Part shown: positions 23,574 to 35,617 of the stretch, piece after piece
How positions within the stretch are numbered: position 1 is the stretch's first letter
How the letters are laid out: every line of letters begins with the position of its first letter
NCBI GenBank assembly: GCA_029532625.1
Contig: JARFXM010000010.1
Span: forward strand, 186,001-250,000
Origin: Lomentospora prolificans
Taxonomy: Eukaryota; Ascomycota; Sordariomycetes; Microascales; Microascaceae
Direction of reading: 5' to 3'
Length of the DNA stretch: 64,000 nt
The notes under the pieces: model-generated
What the model saw: only the letters and a program-made list of their open reading frames with translations
What the model was told of the DNA's origin: nothing
The model's database searches: none
Program-made: the position numbers and the translations under genes

Positions 23574-26047
23574 TTTTTCGTGTGACTTGTTGGATGCTGA
23601 GTTGATGCATTGTCGGACGACATCCGAACGATCTCCGAGGTCGGGCACTCGCTCCTTATATCCGTACGAAGGTGTTCCTGTGTGACACCCTCACTCGCGG
23701 AAAAGATTAAGGCTTCTTTCTCTGTGTAACCAGGTGTAATATCGGCCAAGCTATTTTTATCCTAGAAGGAAGCGGGGGTGGCTCTTAAACTTAATATTTC
23801 GGGGACGAGCCCAACGAGCGGCTCATAAAGCGTGAATTAATTAGTGTAGCAGCGCAGCGGGCATAGAGCAAAAAATCCGGATGTGGTCACAATTACGGTT
23901 CTCAATACTTTTGAAACTTACCCTGCTATTGCCTCAAGACATTTCCGTTGATGTTCGTCCCAACATAGTAGCGAATGATCTCCATCCTTCTTACTTGCAG
24001 ATCGAACGCTCTGGTGATCACCGCCTTGGATCAAGTTAGCTATCACAGTATGCTCGGAATAGCTTTTAGCCATCTATGATATTCCTGACCATTGCGGATA
24101 AACGCTAAGGGCGGCTGCGCATCTCGATGTCCCCGGGATATTTGGATCTTTGTTCGAAGCCACCGTTGCATGGACTACCATACCTATGGCTCGGCAGTCA
24201 GCAGACCTCGGTACACCGCACTCTGTAGACTTGGCATTAACGCACAAGAGAGGATGCGGGGAGACTCCTATCGAAACTTCTCTCCAAAACCTCCCAGTCG
24301 AGGTGTTGGCTGATGCCGGCTCCACTCGTTCTGCCTCAGCAGCTATACTGGTAGGCGGCCGGCGGTGGTGATGTTGCTGATCCGATTGGTAGATGTGCAC
24401 TTTAGTTGAGCCCGCCTCAGAGCTTACCGCCATCATTGGGGCCAGTGCGCCCTCAGAGGCTTTCTAGATGATCCACACTATAAGACACAACCCCTTAGGT
24501 CTTATGGCTTCCATTCCATGGCTCGCCTTCTCGAGGTTGTCTCGACTGAGATGACCGAGCGTTAAGGATGCTAGTGCCATATACGCCGTCAGAAATTCCT
24601 TGGTACGATGACCTAGCCAATGGAATCAAATCCAGGCCCAACCAGCCTGGCAAAGATTCGGTTAAAGAGCGCTCAAGGACATCATTGACGCCACCGCTCA
24701 CATACATGCTACCGTGGGATGGCATGCGTTGTAATTGCTACCATGGCTATACCTGTCGTGGCCTAGGATGAAGCAGCACAGGATGTCGTGCAGGAGTAAA
24801 ATGTCACGCTCTTTGAGGAGCAGGATCATTCCACGACTCATACTCAACTGAGAGTGAGGCCCTTACTTCCAGGTACTTACTTCCAGGTACCTAGAATTAC
24901 ACCCGCTGTATTCATCATCTAACTTAATCGAGGTGGCCGGCCGAAAACCTGCTGCCAGTTGGTGTCAGATTCGAAATCTATTAGCCTTTAGAATGGGGAG
25001 TTGGGTTGGTGTAGGAGACCTGGGATAAATGCCTAATGTATCCCGAAGCACAAGATGTATTGTAGTTAATGAGAGTAGTGAGATAATTGCTTCGCTGCGT
25101 GACTAGAGATGGCTTTCTCCTCTGCGGCAGTCGTTTACGCGGTTTGCCTGTGCTCATGTTAACGGCATCGTGTTGCCCGGGAAGTGGGTGTCAACCTGCC
25201 TGGTCGACCGTCGTGACAGAAGTAAGGAAACAAAGCGATGGGATAAAAAAAGGAAAACGCTCAGTTATACTGAATCGTCGACTGGAAATGGAAACAACGG
25301 CTGGAAGACTGAGAATGTCTTGTGTTCCTCCCAGGGCCACAAGTAGACGAGTGTTTGATCTTTAATAGCTAGCGATGTGAATCCTCATAAGCCTTAGCTG
25401 CAGGATCTGGCAAAGCGCCGTTGGATCTAAAAACAGAACAAGGACAAGAAGGCGGGGTTATATAAAGACTGTAAAGACTGGACATTTACGGGAGAAAAAG
25501 AATTGAGTGATCACCAACATCATCACTAACATCATCATTGTCATCATAGTATCAGAAGTATTAGTGCTCAAAATCCACCACTAATTTACAAGAGCTGGCT
25601 CAAGCCACAAATGAGGCCAATCCTGTGGCGTCCGCATGGAAACATCAAATTATATTTATTGGTCAGCCAACATCATGGCCCTCTAGATGATGTCGTCAGA
25701 TAGCTTGAGATTAATTCATCCTGGCTCTTGACATGCAATTGGTTGTTTCTATTTTCCGGCAATATCCATCGATTGATGTAAATTGTCCAAGAATCTTACC
25801 ACAGCATAATAAACCACAAGATGCGGCGAAGCTCCTCCAAAAGTTCTTGAGTAGGGCTGGAGCGGGAAGTCAAAAGGGCCATTTACACGTCAGTGCGGCC
25901 CCTTCCCAACCTCCAGTCGCCCTTCCAAGAAAAATATATTCCATGCTCATCGAGGGAAACATATTACGCTGGTTATCGCTGGAATAACAATCTCCGCCAT
26001 CGCTCCAACGTGCGATTTTGTGTAGGCGCTACACGAGTATTATTGCC
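23574..26047. other. Long gene-poor region
   Basis: About 2.5 kb with no supported gene. It contains a perfect 14-base tandem duplication at 24863-24890 and short CATCAT-type trinucleotide runs near 25510-25550. Confidence 0.5.
24863..24890. repeat. 14-base perfect tandem duplication
   Basis: The unit TTACTTCCAGGTAC occurs at 24863-24876 and again at 24877-24890 with no mismatch. It lies in a gene-poor stretch. Confidence 0.9.
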
Positions 26048-26766
26048 ATGCGCGTCCTCGGCTTTGCCGCCTTTGCTGCCGGCGCCATCGTCGTTTCAGG
26101 GCCACCCGCGAACGATGTGGAGCTGCTTCCCATACGTTATCGTGGAAATGGCTGCCCGTCCGATTCTGACGACTCAGTGGTGGTGACCTTGTCCGACGAC
26201 GCAAAGGTACGTGGATGGGTAACGTCATGTTAACGGATAGCCTTGCACCGCTGCGTGCACCGGGTGCTGATTGGAAACAGACCATCTCCTTTGGATTGCA
26301 GGATCTCCAAGCGTATATTGGACCAGATATCGATCCGGACGAGGCGGATGTCAACTGCGCTATACAACTAAAACTTTCCTATGCCGGCGACTTCCAGTTT
26401 GCCCTCAATTCGTTCTTCTACGAAGGATTCGCTACTCTCGAGGAAGGAATTACAGCCCAGGTGGCGATTGCTCACGCGTTTAGCGACGCAGACGATATAT
26501 ACGAACCACCGAAAGCGACACTTACTGGGGGGAGCCAGTGGGTCAACGGGAGTAAATTCCTTGACACAACTGGTGTGCCTAATAGCGACTTGATATGGTC
26601 GTCCTGCGAGAGCCCAGTGCCGTTTGATTTCAATATAGGGTTGTCGTTGCAAACGGACAACGATACAGCCACGGGGTCGGCGTCTCTGTGGAATAGCAAT
26701 ATGACTGATCCCTTTGTACAAGGATTTTTCCTCACGTGGCGCGAGTGTGAAACCGAAGAAGATTAA
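26048..26766 (+). CDS. Secreted DUF4360-domain protein
   Basis: Predicted exons 26048-26206 and 26302-26766, giving 207 residues. An N-terminal signal peptide (MRVLGFAAFAAGAIVVSG) is followed by the family opening GNGCP and the VVVTLSDDAK strand. Exon 2 supplies DLQAYIGPDID, the NCAIQLKL strand and the later WSSCESP region; the cysteine pattern suggests two disulfides. DUF4360 proteins are small secreted beta-rich proteins of unknown function in fungi and some bacteria. The length matches the family. Several Asn-X-Ser/Thr sites in the C-terminal part could carry N-glycans. It has no close neighbours. Confidence 0.82.
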
Positions 26767-27527
26767 TTCCCGCTAGAACTGTCGGTGGGATAGACAGAGA
26801 CGGCTGAGCAATTGCTTGGTACATATGCCAAGATTGAAACGCCACAAGGGGGATTATTCTGAAAATGTGGCACAATGAGAAGGTTTTGAGAATAGCTAGT
26901 CAACTCTTGCTTGCTGATGGTAGATGCGTAAGAGTCTTTTTCTCGTTACTTTACTCGATCCTCGTTGGCTGCTTAATGAGATGAGTCGGCAGAGTCCAAA
27001 CTACCACTGACTGTTTGACGGGTTTAAACTAATTAGACCCAAGAGTTCCACGGCGCCGGTTTGGTCCTGGAACCCTCCATCGTAGCCGCTGTACTCCACT
27101 ATGAACATAGGCTTGAATTCCTGCCACTGATGATTCACGCCGAAAGGCCGGTGCCGACTTTTGGACCGTCTTTGCCTGGGGTCGGTTCACGGCCCGCCGG
27201 GCTGTCGGCGGCGCCCACGGGTATAAGCTCTCCGGTGGCACCTTCATCGAACGCGACGGCTTGCTCCATCAACATAACCCTTATAGTATGGACTCCACTG
27301 CTCTGTTAAAATGAGAAGTGGCGACATCACATAGACAAAACCCTGTCCCTCCATAGTTAGTCTCGGCTTGACAGAAAGAGAGGAGGACTCAAGACAGTGG
27401 CATCTAGCTTGGCAGCGGGGCTTAAATATCTTTAGGGTCAAGACGTAGCCACGCTAGCTACCGGGTTTAGTGTATTAAATGCGTATCGGCCATCAATTAG
27501 TATACATCGATTAAGAGGGAATCAACT
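26767..27527. other. Intergenic region with possible decayed reading frame
   Basis: About 760 bases. On the minus strand between about 27310 and 27010, two adjacent frames look protein-like and would join only through a frameshift, so a decayed or short unknown gene is possible. A GC-rich core makes several frames open on both strands, so chance is also possible. Confidence 0.3.
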
Positions 27528-29479
27528 CTACGCTCGACACATTCGGCCATCCTCAGCCACGGTCCAGGCATCACTTCCAACACCCTTGAGCACGTAAAAG
27601 ACTGACTCTGGATCCCACTTCTGTTTAACTTCCAACAGTGCCTGGTAATTGGATCCGAAAAAGGTTTGCTGCCAATTAGGTTCACGGAAGTCGCCTTCGT
27701 TGAAGTATGCTCCCGACTCGGGTGCCACGTCCACGAGCTGAGGAACGAACTCGCGCGTCATCTGCTCTTGACTATTGACCATGGTAGACCACGCATTCGG
27801 GGCCGAATCCCAGGGCGTAGTCAACTGTAAGTGAACCGTCGTCGTCTTCCAAGCTGGGTGGACCGCGTTGTTACGATTCGTGACACTGTAGTCGGCGGCA
27901 CTGCCAACGGCTAATACGCCGTGCGTGGTGAGGTTTCGGAGAGCAGCTTGGAAAGAGGGATTATCCGATTCGAGAAGATGTCGCGGAATCAGCCGGCTGC
28001 CGAATTGATACTCGACGGCGACATGGCCATTGGGTAGAGGGCCCATGTATGTGTCGTAGTGGTCCCTGTACGAGAGCTCGCTGTATTTCACGGTCGCGGG
28101 GATCCCCAGCTCTGCTAACTTGGCCGTGAAGGGAGCAAGGACAACGTCCTTCACGTAGGCGGCAGTTGAATTATAGACGGTTATGGGGTTGATCACGAAG
28201 ACGGCGTTGCTAACGTAGTAAACCACCATGGCCCCTTGGTCTGTCATCGCGGGGAGCATATCGTGGAATGCGGACACTGCCTCGTAGAAATTATCCTCAG
28301 TCGTGTACGCCGCAGCCATCTGAAGCGACGCGCCGCCAATCATGGCCTCCGGGTGGGCGCGCACAGTGAGGGAGGTAACAACGCCGTAGGTGCCGCCACC
28401 GCCGCCGCTGAGAGCCCAGTAAAGGTCGCTGTTCTCGGTTCGTGAAGCTTTGACGACTTCCCCGGAAGAAACGACGACCTCGAACTCCAGCGTCTGGTCG
28501 GCCGCGAGGCCAAACGATGTGCTCAGAGCCGAGTGGCCTCCACCTTGGGTGTACCCTCCCGCAAGGCCGACGGTCGGGCACTCTCCCGTGACGAGGACGA
28601 GGTTGTTGTCGTAGGCTGCCTCGATGGCTTCGTATCCAAGCACGCCGGCACCCACCTTGATAGCCGGGCCGTCGTAATAGTGCTCATCCGACCAGTCCAA
28701 AACTTCGAATCCCTTGAGGTGATGGGTCCAGATTGCTAGAGCTCCTGCTCCCGTAGATCTGCCGAAGAAGCTATACGGCGAGATGACGTGCCCTGGTCAG
28801 AATATCTGCTTTCATGGATATAATGGCTTGAATGCCGCTTGGCCGCTAGGGAAATAGGGTCGGCCTGTAAAGAGGGGGGGTAGGATAAGGGGAGAGGTGA
28901 CTAACTCATGGCCAGTATTACGGACAACGACGCGGATGTTGTTCTTCTTGGCAAAGTTTAGGGCGGCGGTAACATGGTCATTGCTAGCGACGTCAACAGC
29001 AAAAGTGACATAATTGCCCAGCGTGCATGGTTGTGATCGCTCGGTGAAAGGGTCGCAGCTCTGGTTTGCGAAATACGCCTGCATCACAGAGGACGAAGAG
29101 GGGAAACTACGACAGGTCAGTTTTTGGACATCCAAGCGCGCATGGCCAGCGAGCCACTAATAGCCAGCGCTGGCTAGGTCAGGCTCTCAGGAAGGGACGC
29201 CTGAAAGCGCGGTATGACTTACTGGAGCTGCGGCAAATTCCACGATGCCCGGATCTCCTCACAGGCAGCTTCGTCATAGTTGGGGTCATGGCATGGCGAC
29301 CCGATCGGGACGGTCTTGACGAGCCGGCCACTGATGGTGTCGTTCAAGGTAGACCAAGATTCTTCCGACGGCCAGCATGCATCTCCTGGCAGGCAATAGC
29401 AATCAGGCGTCGACGCAGCCTGCGCTGTGCGGCTGAAGCCGACCACGGTGAGGAGAGAAGCGGCAGACAAGAATCTCAT
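27528..29479 (-). CDS. Secreted FAD-binding berberine-bridge-type oxidoreductase
   Basis: Predicted exons 29479-29223, 29106-28906 and 28770-27528, giving 566 residues. A signal peptide (about residues 1-21) precedes a PCMH-type FAD domain. RNTGHD holds H152 and GECPTVG holds C217, the two residues that carry bicovalent FAD in this family. FFGRSTGAGALAIW follows, and the C-terminal berberine-bridge segment contains GAYFNEGDFREPNW and the FFGSNYQALLEVKQKWDP end. Members oxidise alcohols, sugars or alkaloid-like substrates with O2, releasing H2O2. This copy should act outside the cell. It starts a run of metabolic genes that continues to 48 kb. The third-exon acceptor was chosen because it restores HDFFGRSTG; an AG slightly upstream breaks the frame. 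Confidence 0.9.
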
Positions 29480-30422
29480 CGTTTCAGTCAGCCAATATAG
29501 AGTGCCTGAACCACGTTGCGAGACTGGGAGAGATCATCGCAATGGTCGCAGGATGCGCTACGGATTATTTTATTTTATTATCTTGGTGTTCCGCCGATCT
29601 TAGAACTATCACGTGTCATAAATTAAAACAATGCGCCCATCGCGGATCTCGACCTCCATCGCGGAGGGCAAGTAGGAGTAATCGATGTCGACCGAGGAGA
29701 AGGCATTGCCGCGATTACCCCTTTTTAGTTCTGTGGCGTTGGGCTGGCGCTGCGTTCGATGGCAGCGCATGAACTTCTGGAGATATGGATGGGGAAAAGG
29801 AAATTACCACTCGGAACGGCGAGCAGGTTTAGAATGGGGCGCAACAGGCTAATCAATTTTTGGGTGCTGGCATACCCATGTCAATTCGATGACGCACTTT
29901 TAGGGTTACATGAAATTGTTGTTCGGGGTTGACCGATGGTGCAGTCGTCGCAACTACAAGACGCCTTGTCGAAAGCCGAGCATGTCGTATTTTTCTAGAA
30001 TTGTCAGACCCACCCAGTATGGATGGCCTCTTTGTACTTTTTGACTTGAATAGGCATCGTGATGGACCTGGACTACTTCAACCCCGAGCATGATATCCAT
30101 TCCATTCCGTCTCTCCCCTTCTCATGCCGTCGGGAACTATGCGGTGATGCTCAACCCGGAAAAGCGAAATTCTCCAAATATAATGCGTCAGGCTGGTCGA
30201 GTCGATGTGGCTTTCAAAATTGCGACGGTCGGATAGATCATGTCGAAGTGGTACCGCAATCTCAGAGATATCCGGCCAGTGCAAGGCGTTGAGCGCATTC
30301 GGATCTGGAAGGACACGGGCAAGCGACTGTATGCCCTCGTATTGACCATTGGCTGGATGGAGGGTTTAGTGACTAATAAAAATGCCCTCGTCTATTGCAC
30401 TGCTAGACTACCAACCGAGAGT
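29480..30422. other. Intergenic region, no gene recognised
   Basis: About 940 bases holding the promoter of the FAD oxidase and the 3' flank of the next gene. No reading frame is convincing. Confidence 0.5.
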
Positions 30423-31483
30423 TCAAGGATTTTCCTTTTCCTTTTCTTGACCCTTGAGGGACTCGGATATTGCCAGTGCTACGTCTCCTGCAGTCGTACC
30501 TCTCACACGGTGCTCATATCTCTCCTGGCCGAGAACAGTATCGTGAGCCAAGGTTCTATATACCTCAGCGATATGCTTAAATACATCCGCGTCCTCCTCG
30601 CCTTTGGTAGAATCCCAGCCCCCTTCCTCTCCAAAGCACCTACCAATCTCAACCATCTCTTGGACCCAGCGGCCCGCCTTTGGAGGCGCCTTGGGGAGCA
30701 TGCGGCCTATGCTAGCCTGGATGTCAGGTTGGAAAAGCTCAAGATGGCGCTGCAGCTCGTCATAAACACCTAGAGACTGGGCGGTACTGAAGGACAGGAT
30801 GGAGAGCGCGGAGAGGCCCTTGGACAAGGAGGCAAAGCAGCACTTCAAGCCGCTGGCGGATCCAATCTCGGGCCCTATATGGACGGTATTGAGCACTTTG
30901 GCCAGGCCATCGTCGGGCAGTGAGTGCGGGCCTGAAAGAGGAATGGACGGGCGCTTCCAGGTGTTGACATCGGACGCCGCACTATTACCTTCTTGCTCGA
31001 GATTAAGCTGTGGCGGACCGCCGATAATGCCGCCATCGACAAACCTGATGTCTCGAGTTTCCTGCTCGAACAGAGCACCGATTTGGCGGGCTAGGCCAGG
31101 ACTGATGGCATTGAGGTCGAGATAATACAATGGCTTCTCACGGCCGCCTGGCTGCGAGACGGCGAAACGCTGAGCCGTGGCGAGTGCGTCTTTAGGCGGC
31201 ACAATGGAGAGCACATAGTCAGCCTGTGCTACGAGCTCCGCGTCGCTGTCGACCAGAGTAATGGAAGCGGTAGCCGCGCGCCCCTGGGTGTAGTCACTGC
31301 CAGCGTTACTGTCAGCCTTTTTGGGGGTGTCGACTTTGGGGATTGATTGTTGGCTGGAGCGCTGGCTCACCTTCGGCTGCTAATATTAGTAAGGACGGTG
31401 TAGCCATGGGCGATGAGGAGCTTGGCGATACCAAGACCCATCTCGCCGATGGAAACGATGGCCACTTTTGCTGATGTCGTCAT
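30423..31483 (-). CDS. 6-phosphogluconate dehydrogenase-like oxidoreductase with DUF1932-like C-terminus
   Basis: Predicted exons 31483-31371 and 31308-30423, giving 332 residues. The Rossmann domain starts with VAIVSIGEMGLGIAKLL, a variant of the GxGxMG nucleotide-binding loop, then DADYVLSIVPPKDAL-type beta-4 sequence (seen as QADYVLSIVPPKDA) and FVDGGIIGGPP. The helical C-terminal half (LKCCFASLSKGLSALSILSF, then EMVEIGRCFGEEGG) fits DUF1932. Relatives are beta-hydroxyacid dehydrogenases using NAD(P); the substrate of this subgroup is not settled. There is no signal peptide, so it is cytosolic. The first exon gives only 37 residues but supplies the nucleotide loop, which supports the splice choice. 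Confidence 0.85.
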
Positions 31484-31819
31484 TTTGCCGTGCGTAAAAT
31501 CTAGAAAACTAATTTCACGGCGGTTTCTAACGAGCTCGTAGTGTTGGCACGGGGGGGGATTGCAACCATTGAATTATATAGTAGGTCTTTCTCAGATGAC
31601 GTCCGCCAGGCTGTATCCAGAGATGTATGTACATGAATCCCCGCACCTCTACTAGCCCCGCTTCTGCGTTGGTGTCAAGAATTGGAAAAGCCAGCCAGGC
31701 CAGTAGAAAGTCCTCATCTTATCAATTCCTGCCTTGTGCACCCTGTGCTAGTGTCTAAAATGCTAGATGATGCAAGAGAAGACAAAAATGAAACCATCAG
31801 TTCTCGGTTCTCCTCCCAT
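31484..31819. other. Intergenic region
   Basis: About 340 bases between the head of the dehydrogenase gene and the tail of the MFS gene, both on the minus strand. A G run lies near 31552-31558. Nothing else is seen. Confidence 0.5.
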
Positions 31820-33694
31820 TTAAGCCTGCTCAACTTCCGCCAATGCGATATCCTTGTCGCGCCTCTGGCTATCCGCAACAGCCTTTGCCTCGATTGCTTC
31901 GCGGTAGGAAGCCGTGGCTTGTTTGGCCAAAATGGGAACATCTCGTCCGAACAAGAGGTCCATATCCTCGAGCTGCACGCCCTTTGTCTCCGGAATGAGC
32001 AACCAGGCGAACAGAATCGCCAGAACAGTGCAAGCACCGAAAAACAGAAACGTACCGTATGTGATTCTAGAAACCTGGTCAGCAAATAATCGCCCTCTTT
32101 TTTTTTTTTTTTTTTTTTTTCCTTTCTTCTCCAACCTTGGAATCAATACTACTCACCCAAGCACCATATGCGGCAGACTGTATACGACAACAAACTGCGT
32201 GAGCCACTGAAGACAAATGCAGAAGGCCATACCAAGAGTGCGCACTCGGTTAGGGAGCACTTCAGACGTAAACAGCCACGGAATTCCATTCCAGCTGAAT
32301 CCGTAGAAGAACGAGTAAATGTAGACCATGGCCACGGCGCACCTAGCCCCAGCATCCATCGGTGGGACGGCATCGAAGGAGCCCGAGATCTTGGAGTATC
32401 CCGCGAGGTAGAACATGGCGAAGCCCGCACCAGCTCCTCCTATCAACAAGAGAGGGCGACGGCCCACTCGATCCACGAGAAGGAAGGCGTACAACATCGT
32501 GGAGACCATCTTGACGATGCCGAATATACCGGTGGCTAGGAGTCCAACCGACGTGCCGGTGAAACCGATAGACTTGAAGATGGTGGGCGAGTAATAGTTA
32601 ATTGCGTTGATCCTGTCAAGCGCCCCCTTTCGTCAGTAATTACGTGCTGTTACACTACTTAGTCTGTTTGCGAGAGGGACTTTTCGCGTGGGCTTGCTTA
32701 CTTACCCGGTAAAATTCTGAAAGACAACTAGCCCACACGCGAGGACGACTCTGCCACGCACTCCCGCTTGGAAGAGTTCCTTGTACATCTGGTTCCAGCT
32801 CCTCCCATGCCCGGTGGAACGTATCTCTTCCTCGATCGATATTTCGATACGGGAAAGCTCGTTGGAGATGTATGGGTGGTCTTGGGGCAGGTTTCGCACC
32901 CAGCTCAAGCTTTTCCTCGCATCTTGCATTCTCCCTCGAGAGGCCAACCATCGCGGCGACTCGATCATGGGGAGCATGGCCAATATGAGGACGCCAGCGG
33001 GCACGAATTGCACGCCGACGGGGATATGCCACTGCTTGTTGCCTTCCGGGCTAATGTTCTCGTTCACGCCATAATTTACCCAGAAACCAAAGACAAGGGC
33101 AACCTGGAGCATAATCTCAAAGCACCCGACCAAGCGACCGCGAATCAACGCCGGCGAGCACTCCGAAACATAGATGGGAAGAATCATAGCACTCGCGCCG
33201 ACACCCCAGCCCGTGAGCACGCGACCGGCATAAAGGGTTCCGAGTAGGCCAATCATCTGCAGCGCAGCGCCGATGGAAAAGATAACGGCGGAGAGGATGA
33301 GCAGCGGCCGGCGTCCGAAACGTTCGGCGAAGAAGAAGGCCATCGCGCACCCGAAGAACGCACCGGCCTGGAAAGTAGAGACGATGTTTGATGACAGATC
33401 GGCCTTGGCGGAAGTGCTCGCTGTGTCGAGACCGAACTTTCGCTGGAAGGAGGGTAGGTTTAGCGTGCCGCCGATGAAGGCGCTGTCATATCCGTACATG
33501 GCAGCTGGGGACGAGAGACGTTAGCGCTCTAAATAGCTCTCTTCATTCGTAGTATTTTCTTTTGGTCGTGCAGCTTTTTGGAACGTCTTACATGCCCACG
33601 ATGCGGAAAGCGCCAAGATGTATGGCCGGATGCCATAGATCTCCGGAGGCGCCTCATCTCCGGGATGCGCCTTGAGGGCAAATACGTTTTTCAT
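31820..33694 (-). CDS. MFS sugar/quinate-type transporter
   Basis: Predicted exons 33694-33592, 33504-32706, 32612-32157 and 32066-31820, giving 534 residues. Sugar-porter hallmarks are the YGYDSAFIGG first helix, FGRRPLL between helices 2 and 3, PESPRWL at the end of helix 6, INAINYYSPTIF in helix 7, DRVGRRPLL in the second half and PETKG at the end. Twelve hydrophobic segments are expected, in the plasma membrane. The first-helix motif is closest in my memory to fungal quinate permeases, but a hexose or other polyol/acid substrate is possible. An alternative ATG 54 bases upstream would add 18 residues. Divergent from the cyclase-family gene, about 700 bases apart. The last intron contains 23 A on the sense strand. 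Confidence 0.9.
32098..32120 (-). repeat. Poly-A (minus strand) in the last intron of the MFS gene
   Basis: A run of 23 T on the plus strand, that is 23 A in the sense direction of the transporter transcript, inside intron 3 (32067-32156). Confidence 0.95.
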
Positions 33695-34395
33695 CGCTGC
33701 CGGTAAGGAGGTTGCACGTTCGTAAGAAAGTATGGCGTATCCGTCCACTACATTCGCTAGAGCCCTTAATAGTGAGCAGCGGACAATATTTATAATGTTG
33801 TTTGGCGGCTCTTACAGCATGCAGCACTCCGGGCTGCTGGCAGGGTCGACACAATTGCCGGGTGCGCTACTAAAACGTTTATCCACCCCCGCCAAGTACT
33901 CCAGACATCCGACTCGAGGAGTGAGGTTCAAGATCAAGGCATTCTTTTCCAAGTCAGGCTTAGCCTGAGGGTTGAACCCCACCCCTCTATCAATAACCTC
34001 AAAGAACGGCCCAGGAGATCCCAAGATCAAGAATCCTTCGAGGGGCCAGGACCAATTATCGGTTGCTCAGCTGGCCTTAGCTTTCCACCGGACCAGGTTC
34101 TTGGGAAAAACTTTATCCGCCCTGTGCCACATGGCCGCCCTGTGCCACATGGTTGTGATCCGGGGTAATGACATTTTATCAGCAGTTCCATCCCTCCCTT
34201 GACACCCCCTTCTGGTATTAACCGAGACTGGATGCGTCTCTGTATCCTTGTTGAATGCCTGCCATTGTCAGCTTCCTCCAAATCCCCCTCTCCCGCACGC
34301 CGACCCAGCACCAGGTAGGCTGGACGCAGAGGCAAGGCTTCCCCCAAAATATCCAGTAATATAATATCTCCGCGCTTGCTCGTTGGGCACTGAAG
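33695..34395. promoter_or_regulatory. Bidirectional promoter region between the MFS transporter and cyclase genes
   Basis: About 700 bases separate two divergent start codons, 33694 on the minus strand and 34396 on the plus strand. The layout allows shared control. It contains an 18-base perfect tandem duplication at 34117-34152. No coding frame is convincing. Confidence 0.6.
34117..34152. repeat. 18-base perfect tandem duplication in a shared promoter
   Basis: The unit CCGCCCTGTGCCACATGG occurs at 34117-34134 and immediately again at 34135-34152. It lies roughly 250-280 bases upstream of the cyclase start and 420-460 upstream of the transporter start. It could be a duplicated regulator site; no regulator is assigned. 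Confidence 0.9.
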
Positions 34396-35617
34396 ATGAG
34401 CCCACCGAAATTACCCTCGTTTGACGAATTGCCCCTGGACAAAAACGGGCCTCCTGGAAATGCCTGGGGCTTGTGGGGTCCGGATGATCAGCTGGGTCGC
34501 CTCAACCTCATCACGCCCGAGACGGTAAGGGCAGCTTCGTCGGAAATACGCGAAGGTATCCGAATCTCCTTGGATTGGCCATTGGATAAACCCGCATTTC
34601 CGACGTTTGACCGTCAGCGATTCGAGCACAAGATTTTAAACAAGGCCCCAATGACTATGAATGATGATGCCGTCGCAATCAACACACAGAGCAGCACTCA
34701 GTGGGATGGCTTTAGGCACTATGGTCCGTATTCCGTCTCGTATAGTCCTTTATCTCTATCATATAATCTCCACTGGCGAGATTATCTCTAGTCCATCTTG
34801 CCAACTAAGTTGCGAATAGGATATCAGCGAGCGAAACAGTTCTATCAGGGACATAAGCAGGAGGATTTCGAAGGTGGCTCGCGGACACTCGGCGTTGACG
34901 GTCAGTTTCCCGTTCCCATTAGACTTTTTGCCACACGAAAGGGAGCTAACATTATGCTCGAAGCCTACTCTAACAGTGGTGGCATCATCGGGCGAGGTGT
35001 ATTAATTGACTGGTATTCCTGGGCTCAGAAGAATAACATTAGCCGTTCGCCTTTTCAAACAGGAGCCGTCGAACTCTCCGACATCAAGGCCATCGTCTCT
35101 GAAACAAAGGTCGAATTCCGGCAAGGCGACATCCTGTTCCTTCGAGTGGGCTTCACCGACAACTACAACAAATTGACCGCCGCCGAGCAAGAGAACTTTC
35201 CTAACCGGCAACCCGGGGGACTCCTCGGCCTCGAGGCTACCAAGGACTCTTTACGATGGCTCTGGGAGACGGGATTTTCGGCTGTCGCATCCGACGCCGC
35301 AGGATTCGAACGCGGCCCGGCGACCGGTCCTTATAATGATCCGGACGTGAGCATCCACCAATGGGCTTTGGCTGGCTGGGGCATGCCACTTGGTGAGCTC
35401 TTTGATCTCGAGGAGCTGGCGGCGAAGTGCGCGGAGAGAAACAGATGGTCTTTCTTCTTGTGCAGCGTTCCGTTAAAGGTAAGCACAGGGGCTACTCGTC
35501 TAAAAAAAAAAAAAAAAAAAAAGCAAAGATGTCAATATCCGAGGACTTTACACTAACTTGGCGCCTTAGATTCCTGGCGGGGTGGCAAGCCCAGGGAATG
35601 CGGTCGCGATACTTTGA
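34396..35617 (+). CDS. Cyclase-family hydrolase (PF04199, kynurenine-formamidase-like)
   Basis: Predicted exons 34396-34723, 34820-34900, 34964-35478 and 35570-35617, giving 323 residues. Landmarks are WGLWGPDDQLGRLNLIT near the N-terminus, the STQWDGFRHYG metal-site region in which H and D/R are conserved, GGIIGRGVLIDW, and DVSIHQWALAGWGMPLGELFDL. Relatives are metal-dependent amide or lactone hydrolases. It lacks a signal peptide. The second intron (63 bases) is a multiple of three and open, but it is supported by a CTAAC branch point and by restoration of the GVD-A-YSNSGG junction. Intron 3 holds a run of 21 A. The divergent MFS neighbour suggests import followed by hydrolysis. Confidence 0.85.
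35502..35522 (+). repeat. Poly-A in the last intron of the cyclase gene
   Basis: A run of 21 A within intron 3 (35479-35569), in the sense direction of the gene. Confidence 0.95.

Noticed and set aside
32768..33247. Plus-strand 159-codon frame opposite the MFS transporter
   Set aside because: Antisense shadow; the minus strand carries complete sugar-porter motifs.
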